Source: Arachnia propionica (GTDB taxonomy: Bacteria > Actinomycetota > Actinomycetes > Propionibacteriales > Propionibacteriaceae). Taken from it: DNA of 64,000 bases. This document shows, piece by piece, positions 1-8,607 of this stretch (positions are counted from its first letter, which is position 1; each line of letters begins with the position of its first letter). The notes beneath the pieces were generated by a model. The model had not been told where the DNA came from and did not search any database. It saw nothing but the letters and a program-made list of their open reading frames with translations. The position numbers and the translations under genes are program-made. The DNA is taken from positions 1 to 64,000 of the forward strand of contig NZ_RQZG01000007.1 of assembly GCF_003859805.1 (NCBI RefSeq). The letters run 5' to 3'.

Positions 1-81
1 AGCACCATCTACCGCCGCCCATACACGACATTCGAAACCACGATCAAAGCCGTACTCGGGATAATTTTTGGCATCCTCTGA
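1..81 (+). CDS. Possible 3' end of a membrane protein gene (partial)
   Basis: An open frame enters from the left edge in phase 1 and stops at TGA 79-81. It encodes 26 residues ending in a hydrophobic stretch (AVLGIIFGIL), as a C-terminal membrane helix might. The first part is polar and basic (YRRPYTT). No start is visible and the stretch is short, so this is only a plausible gene tail. On the minus strand the same DNA would encode a 21-residue peptide, which I consider chance. Confidence 0.3.
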   Translation, partial: STIYRRPYTTFETTIKAVLGIIFGIL

Positions 82-117
82 ATAACCCTCCCCGGTTTCA
101 GCGCCGTCTTCCCCACC

Positions 118-260
118 GCTGGTCGAGCCGGGTCCGGAGCCTGCGGAGGTCCCGTGTCGAGACCTCCGTGGAGTGGCCACTCAACTCGAGTTCCTGCACC
201 GTGTGGCCAGAGGTCTCGACACGGACGGCGCGCTGGTGCGCGCGGTCCGGCTCGACCAGC
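118..260. repeat. Nested inverted repeat in a gene-free region
   Basis: Two pairs of arms are nested. The outer pair, 118-131 (GCTGGTCGAGCCGG) and 247-260, is a perfect 14-bp inverted match. The inner pair, 153-166 (CGTGTCGAGACCTC) and 210-223, is also perfect over 14 bp. Both are built on a TCGAG/CTCGA core. Such TCGA-centred palindromes are common between genes in actinobacteria. Here it fills most of the space between the tail ending at 81 and the SIR2 gene stop at 425. It could terminate transcription from either side. No gene is supported in 82-424. Confidence 0.6.
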
Positions 261-424
261 GGAGAAGAAGGCCGTGAATAACACCTTCATCTTCTTTTCT
301 CACCGGCTGAACCGGATCCAGCAACGCAGCCGTGAAGAGGACCATCGTGCCGAGACCTGGCGACGGTTCGCAGGGACTCTTACGGACGTCTCGACCACCG
401 GGAAAAGGGCGATGAATGCCATCC

Positions 425-3400
425 TCACACGGTGGTCTCAAGAAAACCTCCTCTTTGTGCAGCCTCGACAAGAGGCCGCACGACTGAATCACCAAACTCG
501 TCTCGCGCCTCCTGTACCAGCTGCTGCACACGCCGACGCAACATCAACCCGGGGGCACTCGTGTTCTGAATGCGTTCCGTGAAGAACGCGACGAGCTCAT
601 GGCCATGTTCGGCGAAGGCTCTTTCCGGCAGCTCCCACTGAGGTGGCCACTTGCCGAATCCGATACCGCTCCCGTTGAAAAGGGACGCTGCAGTCGGGAC
701 GAACTCGCCCACCAGAGGAACCACGTCTGCCCAGACCGCAAGCTCCCCGGCGGATGCGATCCGCGGCACCCCGTCGAGACGGCGCTCCAGATGGTCCTTG
801 AGCCATCGGCGCCACACCTCGGCCCCGTTGACATCGTCCTCGTTGAGGAGTCGCACAACCGCTGCAGCAAATCCCTCGGCATGGGAGCCTTGGGCTGCGA
901 TGACTGTCTGATCGAGCAGACGCTTCCGGTCAGCCTCCGTGATGCCCGCGTAGGACACCACGGAGGCTACGAGCCCCAGGAACCAATGCTGCAGGGATTG
1001 GTCCGGAAATTCGTCGAGCCGGTCGAGTTCGGCGACTATGCTGTCAAACAGGCCTGCGGAGAGAAGCCGGTCGTTGCACCGGGGATGGTGCAGGAACGGG
1101 TACCAGGCGAAGGCGTGCCGCAGCGGGTCGTTGAAGAGCGGCAACACGTGCTTCACGGTGAAGTCGGCATCCGCGCCGAAATAGAAGAACAGATCCCCGG
1201 CAATCCCGGGTTGAGTGGCATCCAGTGCGTCCTCGTTGCCGTTCAGCAACGCGATGAGCGCCTCTGACTCCTCGTCGCTGAGTCCGTTCCAATCCTCACG
1301 TGAGTGCCGCCATCGACGATCCACCTCACTGCCCCAGTACTGGGCAAGGAACCCCGGCCATGAGTTGAGGTAGAGCGGTGTGGAGGAAAGGGGTGGCAAG
1401 TCTTCTTGACGGGTGAACCCTGGGCCCTGTTCGCGCCAGAGTGATCGCGCGAGCTCACGCATTGGTACCAGCACCGGCGACTCATCCGCGTTGATCTGCT
1501 GTCGAATCTGTTCAAGCAGGAAATCCCCGATGACGTAAGCCGAATCCTTGTCCACAACCAATGTGGAGACACGCTGGACCGCATCAGCTCCCGAGTCTCC
1601 CAGCCTCCCCTTGCCCCAGCCTCGGGTGATTGCGCGCCACAAGTCGATCTGCTTCTCGTTGAGATCGTCGCGCCCGTCAACCCTGTCCCAGAGCTTCACA
1701 CCAAGATCTGGGTGTTGCTCGACGGCCTGCCGAACAAGCTCGAGCGCATCTCGCCAGCCGGGCTGCTCAAAGCCCAGATCAGAATAGTCGCGGGACAGCA
1801 GATCATCGAGTGCAGAACTCGCGCTCTGGGCAAGCATCTGGACGAAGTCCTCAACCTCCATGGGGAGCTTCACCCCACCGGATCCGCTTGTGACCCACAT
1901 GTCAAGGTCAGGGTGCTCTCGCACTCCGAAATCGGGGTTCTCCGCTTGGATCGCATCGAACACAGTCTGCGCCTCCGCCCAGTCAGGGTCGGCCTGTGTC
2001 AGCCATGCCAGCAGGTTGTACCTCGCGTACGCAGAATCGCGGTCGAGTGTCCCTTCGAGATAGTGGGGCCCGTCGGCGACGGCGTCCAACACCCGTTGTC
2101 TGAGCGGCGGCGTCGCGCCACCGACCGCAGCGGCGAGCACCTGATAGGTCTCATGTTTCCAGTCATGTGCGTAGAGACCCGTACGCTCGAGGAGCCACAG
2201 GAGCTTGTCATCCGCGCTCCGTCCCGGATCGTTGGCCACCAGGTGGAGGGCCAGCCGTCGCATGAGCGCCCGCCCAGCGGTCCACCATCGATCGGGCAGG
2301 TTCGGCCAGTCAGGCAGCGCCTTGACCCCGTAGTCGCGGAGGCCGTCGATGACCGCATCAAGTGACTCCCGCCGCCGTTCGTCCTGAGCGTGAGGCTCGA
2401 TCGCGGATCGGTGCCGAGAAAGAGGGTCCCATCCTCGCTCGCCGTGGTAAGCCTCGAGCAGGTCGTACGCCGCCGCGATGGCTTCCTCCAGGACGCCACC
2501 AAGGGGGCGGTCCGCAGGAGCAGATGTCTCAACAACGGACTGGATGTGCTGAGTCAATATGTCTGCATGCGAGTTCCACACGACCTCCGCATCGGGATGG
2601 TCCGTGCCCTCTGTGGGCTCATCGACGAACAGGCGTCTCTTCAGCTTGAGGAACGGTCGAAGCGTGACGCGCAGCGCGGCCATACTGTACGACGTCTGTT
2701 CCGGCAGCAGGCGCATTCTGGGCGGAGCCGATTGTCCGTGTATCGAGGTGGTGAGGAGTGTTGTCCAGCGTTCTCCAGCAGCCGCGTCCTGTCGGCTGAG
2801 TTGACTCGCGCCCCAACTCGCGTTCCAGTAGAGCGAAGTCGCCATCCCCTGCCCGAGACGTTGCAGGGTCTGGAGTGCTGCGCCGTTCAGCGTTGGCGAC
2901 TCAATGAACGTCTTGGCGAACCACTCCCCCAGGACCTCCGTGGGCTCCAGCACGTCCTTCTGCGAGAACAGTGACCGGAACTCGGGGAGTTCCTCCAGCC
3001 AGGTCAACCACCTGAGTTTGTCCTCGTCGGGCAACGACTCCACCGCTCGGGCGAAATCGCTCACCCCTTCGACCGTCCGGAGACGGTCAAGAAGGTAGTC
3101 GTGGTCTGGAAGCGGCATCACGGTGCCGCCGCCAGTGATCTCCTGCACCCGCGACTGCTGGTCGGTCTGGCCCATCTTGGCTCGGTCCGCCCATGCCGTC
3201 AGCGCCGCCACGAGCGCTTCATGATCGCCCTCAACCACTGGGTATGCGATCGGCTGGATCCCCAGGTATCCCCACTTCTCGTGTTTCGGGTCATCTGTGA
3301 AGGCGAACCGCTGGAAGGTCTTCTCCTTGCCCCTGGAGGGCAGTCCAAGCGCAAGGTATCGCATGATCACGTCATCGTGGCTGTAGCCGACGAACACCAC

Positions 3401-3979
3401 GGTGAACCGGTCGAACATGGGCAGGAGGAAACGTGTCGCCCAGGCATCGGTGATGTATGCATGGCCGAAGTCACGATCGGTGAGGATCAGCTCCTCCTTC
3501 GGCCGAAGTACTGAGCCGTGCAGGTGCACAAGCCCGGCGAAGTCATGGCCGAGGGGCAACGCTGGGGCATACCACGTGTCCGGTACCGCGATCGCTCCGC
3601 TCGCTGCAGCAGAAGCGAGGTGGTTGTCGTAATTGGTCGTCACCACACGGAACGCTCCTCCGATGCCCGCCAGTTCAACCACCACGCTGTGCAGCGGATT
3701 GAACCTCGACTTCGGATCAGAAATCAGCCTGAGTGTGTGTTGATGGGCGTCGAACCCCTGAGGAAGCGACTCCAGCTGCCCGATGAAGAAGTCCAATCCG
3801 CCACCCGGCGAGAACTCGTGCGACGCCAGTTCCGCCAGCTGCCTGGCGAGGCCGTCAAAGAGAGGAAGATTCGATGGTTCCCCCACCGAGGCCCCTGCGC
3901 CGACGAAGAACACCAGCTCACCCCGCTCGTGGGCGTCGAGGATTTCGTCAGGCAACTCGACATCACCGGTGATCCACAT
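425..3979 (-). CDS. Large SIR2-domain protein, probable NAD-depleting anti-phage effector
   Basis: This 1184-residue protein has an N-terminal SIR2 domain: GAGAS at 27-31 for NAD binding, TTNYD at 114-118 with the catalytic-type Asn116, HLHGS at 152-156 with His154, and VGYSHDD at 197-203. The rest (about 300-1184) is a long, mostly helical region without recognisable enzymatic motifs. It resembles the C-terminal parts of SIR2/DUF4020 proteins and of DSR-type defence proteins, which cleave NAD+ when they sense phage. I chose the ATG at 3979 because GGGGAGG lies about 10 nt upstream; an in-frame start at 4048 has no such site. The gene stands alone with no partner gene, and its base composition looks less GC-rich than the housekeeping genes to its right. 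It lies just beyond the 3' end of a tRNA-Ala gene, a usual place for acquired DNA. A role in defence is inferred from the family. Confidence 0.8.
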   Translation of the reverse strand: MWITGDVELPDEILDAHERGELVFFVGAGASVGEPSNLPLFDGLARQLAELASHEFSPGGGLDFFIGQLESLPQGFDAHQHTLRLISDPKSRFNPLHSVVVELAGIGGAFRVVTTNYDNHLASAAASGAIAVPDTWYAPALPLGHDFAGLVHLHGSVLRPKEELILTDRDFGHAYITDAWATRFLLPMFDRFTVVFVGYSHDDVIMRYLALGLPSRGKEKTFQRFAFTDDPKHEKWGYLGIQPIAYPVVEGDHEALVAALTAWADRAKMGQTDQQSRVQEITGGGTVMPLPDHDYLLDRLRTVEGVSDFARAVESLPDEDKLRWLTWLEELPEFRSLFSQKDVLEPTEVLGEWFAKTFIESPTLNGAALQTLQRLGQGMATSLYWNASWGASQLSRQDAAAGERWTTLLTTSIHGQSAPPRMRLLPEQTSYSMAALRVTLRPFLKLKRRLFVDEPTEGTDHPDAEVVWNSHADILTQHIQSVVETSAPADRPLGGVLEEAIAAAYDLLEAYHGERGWDPLSRHRSAIEPHAQDERRRESLDAVIDGLRDYGVKALPDWPNLPDRWWTAGRALMRRLALHLVANDPGRSADDKLLWLLERTGLYAHDWKHETYQVLAAAVGGATPPLRQRVLDAVADGPHYLEGTLDRDSAYARYNLLAWLTQADPDWAEAQTVFDAIQAENPDFGVREHPDLDMWVTSGSGGVKLPMEVEDFVQMLAQSASSALDDLLSRDYSDLGFEQPGWRDALELVRQAVEQHPDLGVKLWDRVDGRDDLNEKQIDLWRAITRGWGKGRLGDSGADAVQRVSTLVVDKDSAYVIGDFLLEQIRQQINADESPVLVPMRELARSLWREQGPGFTRQEDLPPLSSTPLYLNSWPGFLAQYWGSEVDRRWRHSREDWNGLSDEESEALIALLNGNEDALDATQPGIAGDLFFYFGADADFTVKHVLPLFNDPLRHAFAWYPFLHHPRCNDRLLSAGLFDSIVAELDRLDEFPDQSLQHWFLGLVASVVSYAGITEADRKRLLDQTVIAAQGSHAEGFAAAVVRLLNEDDVNGAEVWRRWLKDHLERRLDGVPRIASAGELAVWADVVPLVGEFVPTAASLFNGSGIGFGKWPPQWELPERAFAEHGHELVAFFTERIQNTSAPGLMLRRRVQQLVQEARDEFGDSVVRPLVEAAQRGGFLETTV

Positions 3980-4200
3980 CAGGCCGCCGCCTCCCCGTAA
4001 CCGTTCGGTGCGTTCACCGAACCACTTCCCAGATGGAGCCGCACGCACTCAAGCGACAGTCTTGACAGGGACAGAACGCGTCTGCAGATGATCTGCTCCG
4101 AAGCCATCTCGTCTCCCTTGAGCTCTTCTCGCAGAAGATGCTGCGGCTCACCGGTCATGGGCTGCTGAGAGCGCAGGACTGGTGACGGCCTGCGCTGATC

Positions 4201-4276
4201 TGGTGGAGCTAAGGGGATTCGAACCCCTGACCTTCTCATTGCGAACGAGACGCGCTACCAACTGCGCCATAGCCCC
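4201..4276 (-). tRNA. tRNA-Ala (anticodon CGC)
   Basis: The reverse complement folds as a full 76-nt cloverleaf with an encoded CCA end. The acceptor stem pairs GGGGCTA with TAGCTCC, and the T-arm contains AGGGG-TTCGAAT-CCCCT. The anticodon stem TCTCG/TGAGA encloses the loop TTCGCAA, so the anticodon is CGC, reading the alanine codon GCG. The discriminator base is A. Its 3' end faces the SIR2 gene, so it could serve as an integration site. I found no second copy of its 3' end between 1 and 4200. Confidence 0.95.
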
Positions 4277-4288
4277 GAGTACCGGATG

Positions 4289-4319
4289 ATGCTAGCACCG
4301 TCCGGGCGGCGAGTGCCAA
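4289..4319 (-). promoter_or_regulatory. Likely tRNA-Ala promoter
   Basis: On the minus strand TTGGCA (4319-4314) is followed after 19 nt by TAGCAT (4294-4289). The -10 box ends 12 nt before the tRNA 5' end. The spacing is slightly long, so the -35 assignment is tentative. Confidence 0.4.
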
Positions 4320-4392
4320 CTGACCGTTCGCGACCACCCGGACACCGTGGTCGCGGAACGACGGAAAAGCGACAGTTCCCGACCACCGGCCG

Positions 4393-5148
4393 TCACTGCC
4401 CGGCTGCCTTCCTGAACGAGACGACCCGGCCCTCACCTTGCGACGTCCCGGCCTGGTCAGCGACGAGGGCGTCCGGGTTCTCCGCCGTCGGCACCACCTG
4501 GTCGCCGACCACCGGCGCCGACAGATCGATGGTGCGGACCGTGCGCGGCACCAGCGGCTTCGACACGTAGGTGGGGGCCACCACCGGGACCGGCTCCCAC
4601 AGCCCCCCGGTCTCCTCGGGGGCGCTGAGATCGATCGACATCTCCGTCGACGGCTCCGCCTCGTCCAGCTTCAACACCGTCGTGGCCTCGGCCTCGTCGA
4701 AACCGTCCTTCAGCTTCGCAGCCCGGGCATCGAAGCGACGGTACATCATCGCCACCCCGACGCGCGCCAGGATCATGAACGTCACCAGCCCCGACGCAGG
4801 GATCACCGGCACCCACCACGGCACCACGGAGAACAGGGACAACCCGAGCCCCAGCAGCGTCGCAACGACCAGGCTCGTCATCACCCGACGCCGACGCCGC
4901 GCAGCCGAGATCGCCAGCAGCCTGAGCTCCTTCATCTCGGCCCGACGCGTCAACGGCGTCGACACCTCGGTGTCGACCTCCCTCGCGTAGTCCACAACGT
5001 CACGCCTGAGGATCCGCATGGTGTCCGAGAACCGCTCCGACGGGTCCGAGTCGAGGACGTCGTCGTCATCGCGATGGTTCACGAGCCACGGCAGGCCCAG
5101 ACCCAACGTGGCCAGAACCATGACCGTGATGACAATCCCCGCAAGCAC
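4393..5148 (-). CDS. SepX/GlpR-like divisome membrane protein
   Basis: This 251-residue protein has an N-terminal membrane helix (about 2-22) followed by a DPSERFSDTMRIL stretch that matches the conserved segment of actinobacterial SepX/GlpR proteins. Two further membrane helices lie at about 88-130. The C-terminal half is acidic and probably cytoplasmic. SepX in Streptomyces and GlpR in Corynebacterium act in cell division with the gephyrin-like protein Glp, whose gene is immediately upstream here. That adjacency is a known conserved neighbourhood and supports the call. The start is a GTG at 5148, preceded at 6 nt by TACCGT, as in a leaderless transcript. An ATG nine codons further in is an alternative. 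Confidence 0.75.
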   Translation of the reverse strand: MLAGIVITVMVLATLGLGLPWLVNHRDDDDVLDSDPSERFSDTMRILRRDVVDYAREVDTEVSTPLTRRAEMKELRLLAISAARRRRRVMTSLVVATLLGLGLSLFSVVPWWVPVIPASGLVTFMILARVGVAMMYRRFDARAAKLKDGFDEAEATTVLKLDEAEPSTEMSIDLSAPEETGGLWEPVPVVAPTYVSKPLVPRTVRTIDLSAPVVGDQVVPTAENPDALVADQAGTSQGEGRVVSFRKAAGQ

Positions 5149-5222
5149 AGGTCAACGGTAGACAAGATCCGGTGATTCCTCACCCAGACGCGCCGCGACC
5201 CTGTGATCTGTTCAGTTTCCTC

Positions 5223-6506
5223 TCAGAATTCACCCATCACCCAGCACTGGACGACCTCCCCCGGCCTGACCACCTCGGTGCGCTCATCCAGCAGGATCAA
5301 GGCATTGCTGCGGTTCAGCTCCGCCATCGCGAACGGATCGGCCACCCGCGCGACGGAACGCACCCGGCCGTCATCGATCAGCTCACCCCGCAGCAGGTGC
5401 AGCTGCCCCTTCACCGAACGCAGCATGCCCTTCGCGATCGCGCGGACCGTGCGACGGTGCACATCGGCCCCCATGAGACGACGCAGCAGCGGCACCACGA
5501 ACACCTGGAACGACACGTACGCCGAGACCGGGTTGCCGGGCAGCATCACCATCGGCACCCGCTCCTCACCGATCAACCCGCAGGTCTGCGTCCGCCCCGG
5601 GGACATCGCCACCTCGACGGCATCCACCAGCCCCAGCTCGGACATCGCGGCAGCGACCGCCTCGTAGTCCTCCCGGCTGCCACCGGTGGTGGAGATCACC
5701 AGGTCAGCCCGGATCAGCTGGTCCGTGATCGCCTGCTTCAGCTCCTGGGTGTCATTGCCGTGCACCGCGACGCGGAACACCGTCGCCCCGACGGCCTTCG
5801 CGGCGGCCGCGATGAGATAGGAGTTGGCGTCCGTGGACTCCCCGTGCCCCAGCTCCGCGCCCGGCTCCACCAGCTCGGCCCCGGAGGCGACGATCACCAC
5901 GCGGGGCTTCGGCCGCACCAGCACCCGATCGATACCGGCCGCGGCCAGCATCCCGATGTTGCGTTCGTTGAGGGTGTCTCCCTTCGACAGCAGCCGTTCC
6001 CCGATGGCCAGGTGCTCCCCCGCGGCTCGCAGGTACTCGCCCTCGGCGACCGCCTGGACCACCTCGATGCGATCCGCCTTCTCCTCGACGAACTCCTCCG
6101 GCAGCACCGCCGTGGCCCCTCGCGGCACCGCCTCTCCGACGCCGACCCGGACCGCCTGCCCGGTGCCGAGATGTTCGACGTCCTTGGCCAGCACCAGCGA
6201 CTCGACGGGTTTGCCGTCCTCGTCCTGCAGGTCGGAGACCCTGACCGCGAATCCCACCACCCGGCTCGTGGAGTTGGCGGGCACGTTGATCAGTGAGTTG
6301 ATGTCCTCACACACCACCTGGTCGAACGCGTCGATCACCGCCATCCCGAAGGGTTTCAGCGGGTGCACCAGGTTCAACAGGTAGTCCACATGGTCAGCCA
6401 CGCGACGCAGACCGTTGAGATCGGCCCGGGGAGCCGGAGGCAGGATCGGCTTGGTCTCCTCGTCGACCTCGGGTTCGGCCTTCTTCTTGCGTCCAAACAG
6501 CGCCAT
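5223..6506 (-). CDS. glp: Gephyrin-like molybdotransferase Glp / MoeA
   Basis: This 427-residue MoeA-family protein would insert molybdate into molybdopterin in molybdenum-cofactor synthesis. The basic start MALFGRKKK is followed by MoeA domains: substrate-binding region to about 190, then the MogA-like fold with VVIASGAELVEPG and STTGGSREDYE (about 270-330), and LPGNPVSAYVSF (about 350), the classic MoeA signature. The copy adjacent to sepX/glpR is the one linked to cell division in corynebacteria, and no other molybdenum-cofactor genes are in the window. A divisome role is therefore possible besides, or instead of, cofactor synthesis. It is divergent from the cyclo-ligase gene with 18 bp between start codons; TATGGT lies 7 nt before the ATG. 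The start at 6506 discards a long in-frame upstream extension that overlaps the neighbour. Confidence 0.85.
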   Translation of the reverse strand: MALFGRKKKAEPEVDEETKPILPPAPRADLNGLRRVADHVDYLLNLVHPLKPFGMAVIDAFDQVVCEDINSLINVPANSTSRVVGFAVRVSDLQDEDGKPVESLVLAKDVEHLGTGQAVRVGVGEAVPRGATAVLPEEFVEEKADRIEVVQAVAEGEYLRAAGEHLAIGERLLSKGDTLNERNIGMLAAAGIDRVLVRPKPRVVIVASGAELVEPGAELGHGESTDANSYLIAAAAKAVGATVFRVAVHGNDTQELKQAITDQLIRADLVISTTGGSREDYEAVAAAMSELGLVDAVEVAMSPGRTQTCGLIGEERVPMVMLPGNPVSAYVSFQVFVVPLLRRLMGADVHRRTVRAIAKGMLRSVKGQLHLLRGELIDDGRVRSVARVADPFAMAELNRSNALILLDERTEVVRPGEVVQCWVMGEF

Positions 6507-6524
6507 GTTCCCTACCATAGGCCA
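6507..6524. promoter_or_regulatory. Overlapping bidirectional leaderless promoters
   Basis: Only 18 bp separate the ATG codons of glp (minus) and the cyclo-ligase gene (plus). The core CCTACCATAGG contains TACCAT (6513-6518), 6 nt before the plus-strand ATG, and on the other strand TATGGT (6519-6514), 7 nt before the minus-strand ATG. Neither gene has room for a 5' leader, so both mRNAs are probably leaderless and their -10 boxes overlap. Confidence 0.5.
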
Positions 6525-7100
6525 ATGAACTCTCCGGCCGACAAGGGCGCGCTGCGACGGGCCAAGGATGCCGCCCGCCACCAGCTGCCCCCGCACGAGC
6601 ACCGTCGCCGCGACGCCGCCCGCACCGACATCGTGCTGGACCACCTGCCCCGCCCCGGGGTGGTCGCGCTGTACGCCGCCCGCCCTGCCGAGCCCGGCAC
6701 CGGTCCCCTCGTCACCGCCATGGAGCAGCTGGGATGGCGGGTGCTGCTGCCGAAGCTCGGCCGCAGCCCGGACTGGGCCTGGGCCACCCGGCCGCTGCGC
6801 CTCGGCTGGGCGGGCATCCCCGAACCCACCGGCCCCGCCCTCGGGGCCGACGCCCTGGCCCTGGCCGACCTGCTGATCCTGCCGGCGCTGGCCGTCGCCC
6901 CTGGTGGCGCGCGGCTCGGCACCGGCGGTGGCTGGTACGACCGGGCCCTGCCCCACGCCCGCCCCGGTGTGCCGCGCTGGGTGCTGGTCAACGACGACGA
7001 GGTGCTCGCCCGGCTGCCCACCGAACCCCACGACCTCCCGGTCGACGTCGCCGTCACGGAGACCGGATTCACGCAACTCGCCCATCGCGACGTATCCTGA
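6525..7100 (+). CDS. 5-formyltetrahydrofolate cyclo-ligase
   Basis: This 191-residue enzyme of the MTHFS family converts 5-formyl-THF to 5,10-methenyl-THF with ATP. The signature LILPALAVAPGGARLGTGGGWYDR (about residues 111-135) is plain, including the GTGGGWYDR nucleotide and folate-binding loop, and the length is normal for the family. The start at 6525 follows TACCAT by 6 nt, so the transcript is probably leaderless. In actinobacteria this gene commonly sits beside fmdB, a SAF-domain gene and mscL, and that order is kept here. Confidence 0.9.
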   Translation: MNSPADKGALRRAKDAARHQLPPHEHRRRDAARTDIVLDHLPRPGVVALYAARPAEPGTGPLVTAMEQLGWRVLLPKLGRSPDWAWATRPLRLGWAGIPEPTGPALGADALALADLLILPALAVAPGGARLGTGGGWYDRALPHARPGVPRWVLVNDDEVLARLPTEPHDLPVDVAVTETGFTQLAHRDVS

Positions 7101-7130
7101 TCGACGTTTGTCCGCCCACCGGGAGAGTCC

Positions 7131-7400
7131 ATGCCCACCTATCAGTACCGCTGCACGGCCTGCGGCGACGAGCTCGAGGTCGTCCAGAAGTTCACCGACG
7201 CCGCGCTCACCACCTGCCCCACCTGTCAGGGTGCGCTGCGCAAGGTCTACAACGCCGTCGGCGTGGTGTTCAAGGGCTCCGGGTTCTACGCCACCGATTC
7301 CCGTAGGTCGAAGGGCTCCACCGCGTCCTCGGAGTCGAAACCCGCCGAGAAGAAGCCTGCCGCGAAGACCGAGGCCAAGCCAGCCGCGTCCGCCAGCTGA
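7131..7400 (+). CDS. FmdB-type zinc-ribbon regulatory protein
   Basis: This 89-residue protein has an N-terminal zinc ribbon with cysteine pairs CTAC (8-11) and CPTC (29-32), then the family tail GVVFKGSGFYATDSR (about 46-60) and a low-complexity Lys/Ala/Ser end. FmdB proteins were named from a formamidase operon; their molecular role remains unclear. A GGGAGAG stretch upstream serves as the ribosome site. It lies 30 bp after the cyclo-ligase gene in the same direction and is probably cotranscribed with it. Confidence 0.85.
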   Translation: MPTYQYRCTACGDELEVVQKFTDAALTTCPTCQGALRKVYNAVGVVFKGSGFYATDSRRSKGSTASSESKPAEKKPAAKTEAKPAASAS

Positions 7401-7479
7401 TCCTCACGGGGGTACGAGAACCTGCCCAGATTTCTGTGGAAAAGCGTTCCTGCGCCCGTTTCGTGCCCATAACGGGAGC

Positions 7480-8088
7480 ATGGACACATTTCTCCAACGC
7501 GCGAAGCGCTTCGTCTCCTGGCACCGTCGGGTCATCGCCGCACTCCTGGTGGGGCTGGCAGCCGCTGCCGTCTTCACGCAGTTGCACCCCGACAGCGTGG
7601 ACCTGACCGATGTCGCGGTGCTCGCGACCTCCCGCGAACAGGGCGACCGGCTCACCGCGACGGACGTCCACGTCATCAGGGTGCCCCGTCACGCCCTACC
7701 CGAGGAGTACCTCGACACGCCGGAGGAGGCCATCGGCAGGACCACCAGTGTCGGCCTTTCACCCGGCACCATCCTCCAGAGCGGCCTGCTCTCCTCCACC
7801 CCGACGGTGGCGGAAGGACGATCCCTGACCCCCGTGCAGTTGTCGGATCCCTCGCTGGCCGAGATCCTCTCGCCCGGGATGTCCGTCACCCTGGTGCTGA
7901 CCGAGACCGGGGAGATCGTCGCCTCACACGCCCGGATCACTGCACTTTCGAGCCAGGACGAGGGGGGCTCCTTCCAGCTCGGGTCACCCCATCGACCACT
8001 GCTCCTGCTCGACGTCGCCGCCGATTCCGCCCCTGTCGTCTCCGCCCTCGGGCAGACCGGTCAGCTGTCGGTGATCATTGAAACCTGA
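7480..8088 (+). CDS. SAF-domain membrane-anchored protein (CpaB/RcpC-like)
   Basis: This 202-residue protein has a short basic N-terminus, one membrane helix (about 18-36) and an outer SAF-type domain (about 45-110: VAVLATSREQGDRLTATDV, then PRHALPEEYL and a GRTTSVGLSPGTIL turn). SAF domains in CpaB/RcpC belong to Flp pilus assembly, but no pilus genes are here. In actinobacteria a stand-alone SAF gene next to mscL is common and uncharacterised. The ATG at 7480 follows CATAAC by 6 nt, and GGGAG is too close to act as a normal ribosome site, so it may be leaderless. An envelope function is inferred. Confidence 0.7.
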   Translation: MDTFLQRAKRFVSWHRRVIAALLVGLAAAAVFTQLHPDSVDLTDVAVLATSREQGDRLTATDVHVIRVPRHALPEEYLDTPEEAIGRTTSVGLSPGTILQSGLLSSTPTVAEGRSLTPVQLSDPSLAEILSPGMSVTLVLTETGEIVASHARITALSSQDEGGSFQLGSPHRPLLLLDVAADSAPVVSALGQTGQLSVIIET

Positions 8089-8102
8089 ACGGATCCGGGG
8101 AC

Positions 8103-8131
8103 TGGCACAACGGGTGCCGGACGCGTAGAGT
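8103..8131 (+). promoter_or_regulatory. Possible mscL promoter
   Basis: TGGCAC (8103-8108) and TAGAGT (8126-8131) are separated by 17 nt, about 95 bp before the mscL start. The -35 half overlaps a small inverted repeat (GGCAC...GTGCC). Confidence 0.4.
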
Positions 8132-8226
8132 CTCGGGCAGACCCCGCCACGGGGTTTCCGACCCGGAGACTGAATCCGCAGTACCGGGAAGCTCCGGCCC
8201 CGGCCGGCCCACCTCAAAGGATTTTA

Positions 8227-8592
8227 ATGAAGGGCTTCAAGGAATTCCTGATGCGCGGCAACCTGGTTGAGCTTGCCGTTGCCGTCATCATCGGCTCCGT
8301 CTTCGCGAAGGTCGTCGAGACCTTCACCAAGATCCTCACCGACTTCATCGGTTTCTTCGGCGGTGCGCCTGACTTCTCCTCGGTCAACATCGGAGGCGTG
8401 AACATCGGCAACTTCATCAATGCCGTCATCACCTTCGTGATCACCGCCGCCGTGGTGTACTTCTTCGTCGTCAAGCCGTACAACGCCATGCGCGCGCGCT
8501 TCAAGAAGGCCGAGGAGGAGGCTCCCGCCGAGCCCACCTCGGAGGAGCTGCTCACCGAGATCCGCGACCTGCTCAGAGCCCGCAACATCTGA
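8227..8592 (+). CDS. mscL: Large-conductance mechanosensitive channel MscL
   Basis: This 121-residue protein forms the pentameric emergency valve that opens under membrane tension during hypo-osmotic shock. The N-terminal helix GFKEFLMRGNLVELAVAVIIG is characteristic. A second membrane helix (about 63-83, AVITFVITAAVVYFFVV) follows the periplasmic loop. The charged C-terminal helix bundle (KKAEEEAPAEPTSEELLTEIRDLL) is complete. AAAGGA lies about 6 nt before the ATG, and a strong hairpin follows the stop. Confidence 0.95.
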   Translation: MKGFKEFLMRGNLVELAVAVIIGSVFAKVVETFTKILTDFIGFFGGAPDFSSVNIGGVNIGNFINAVITFVITAAVVYFFVVKPYNAMRARFKKAEEEAPAEPTSEELLTEIRDLLRARNI

Positions 8593-8607
8593 GCCACACA
8601 CCATCAG

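Noticed and set aside
9-290. 93-residue minus-strand open frame at the left edge
   Set aside because: It crosses the nested inverted repeat, has Arg/Pro/Ala-rich low-complexity content typical of chance frames in GC-rich DNA, and no ribosome site.
599-3514. Long plus-strand open frames opposite the SIR2 gene
   Set aside because: They are mirror frames of the SIR2 coding sequence. Their translations show no domain, while the minus strand has ordered SIR2 motifs.
1-4276. Complete genomic island with a tRNA-end duplication
   Set aside because: I looked for a second copy of the tRNA-Ala 3' end (GGGATTCGAACCCCT) and for an integrase to the left and found neither in the window. The island idea is kept only as a hypothesis.
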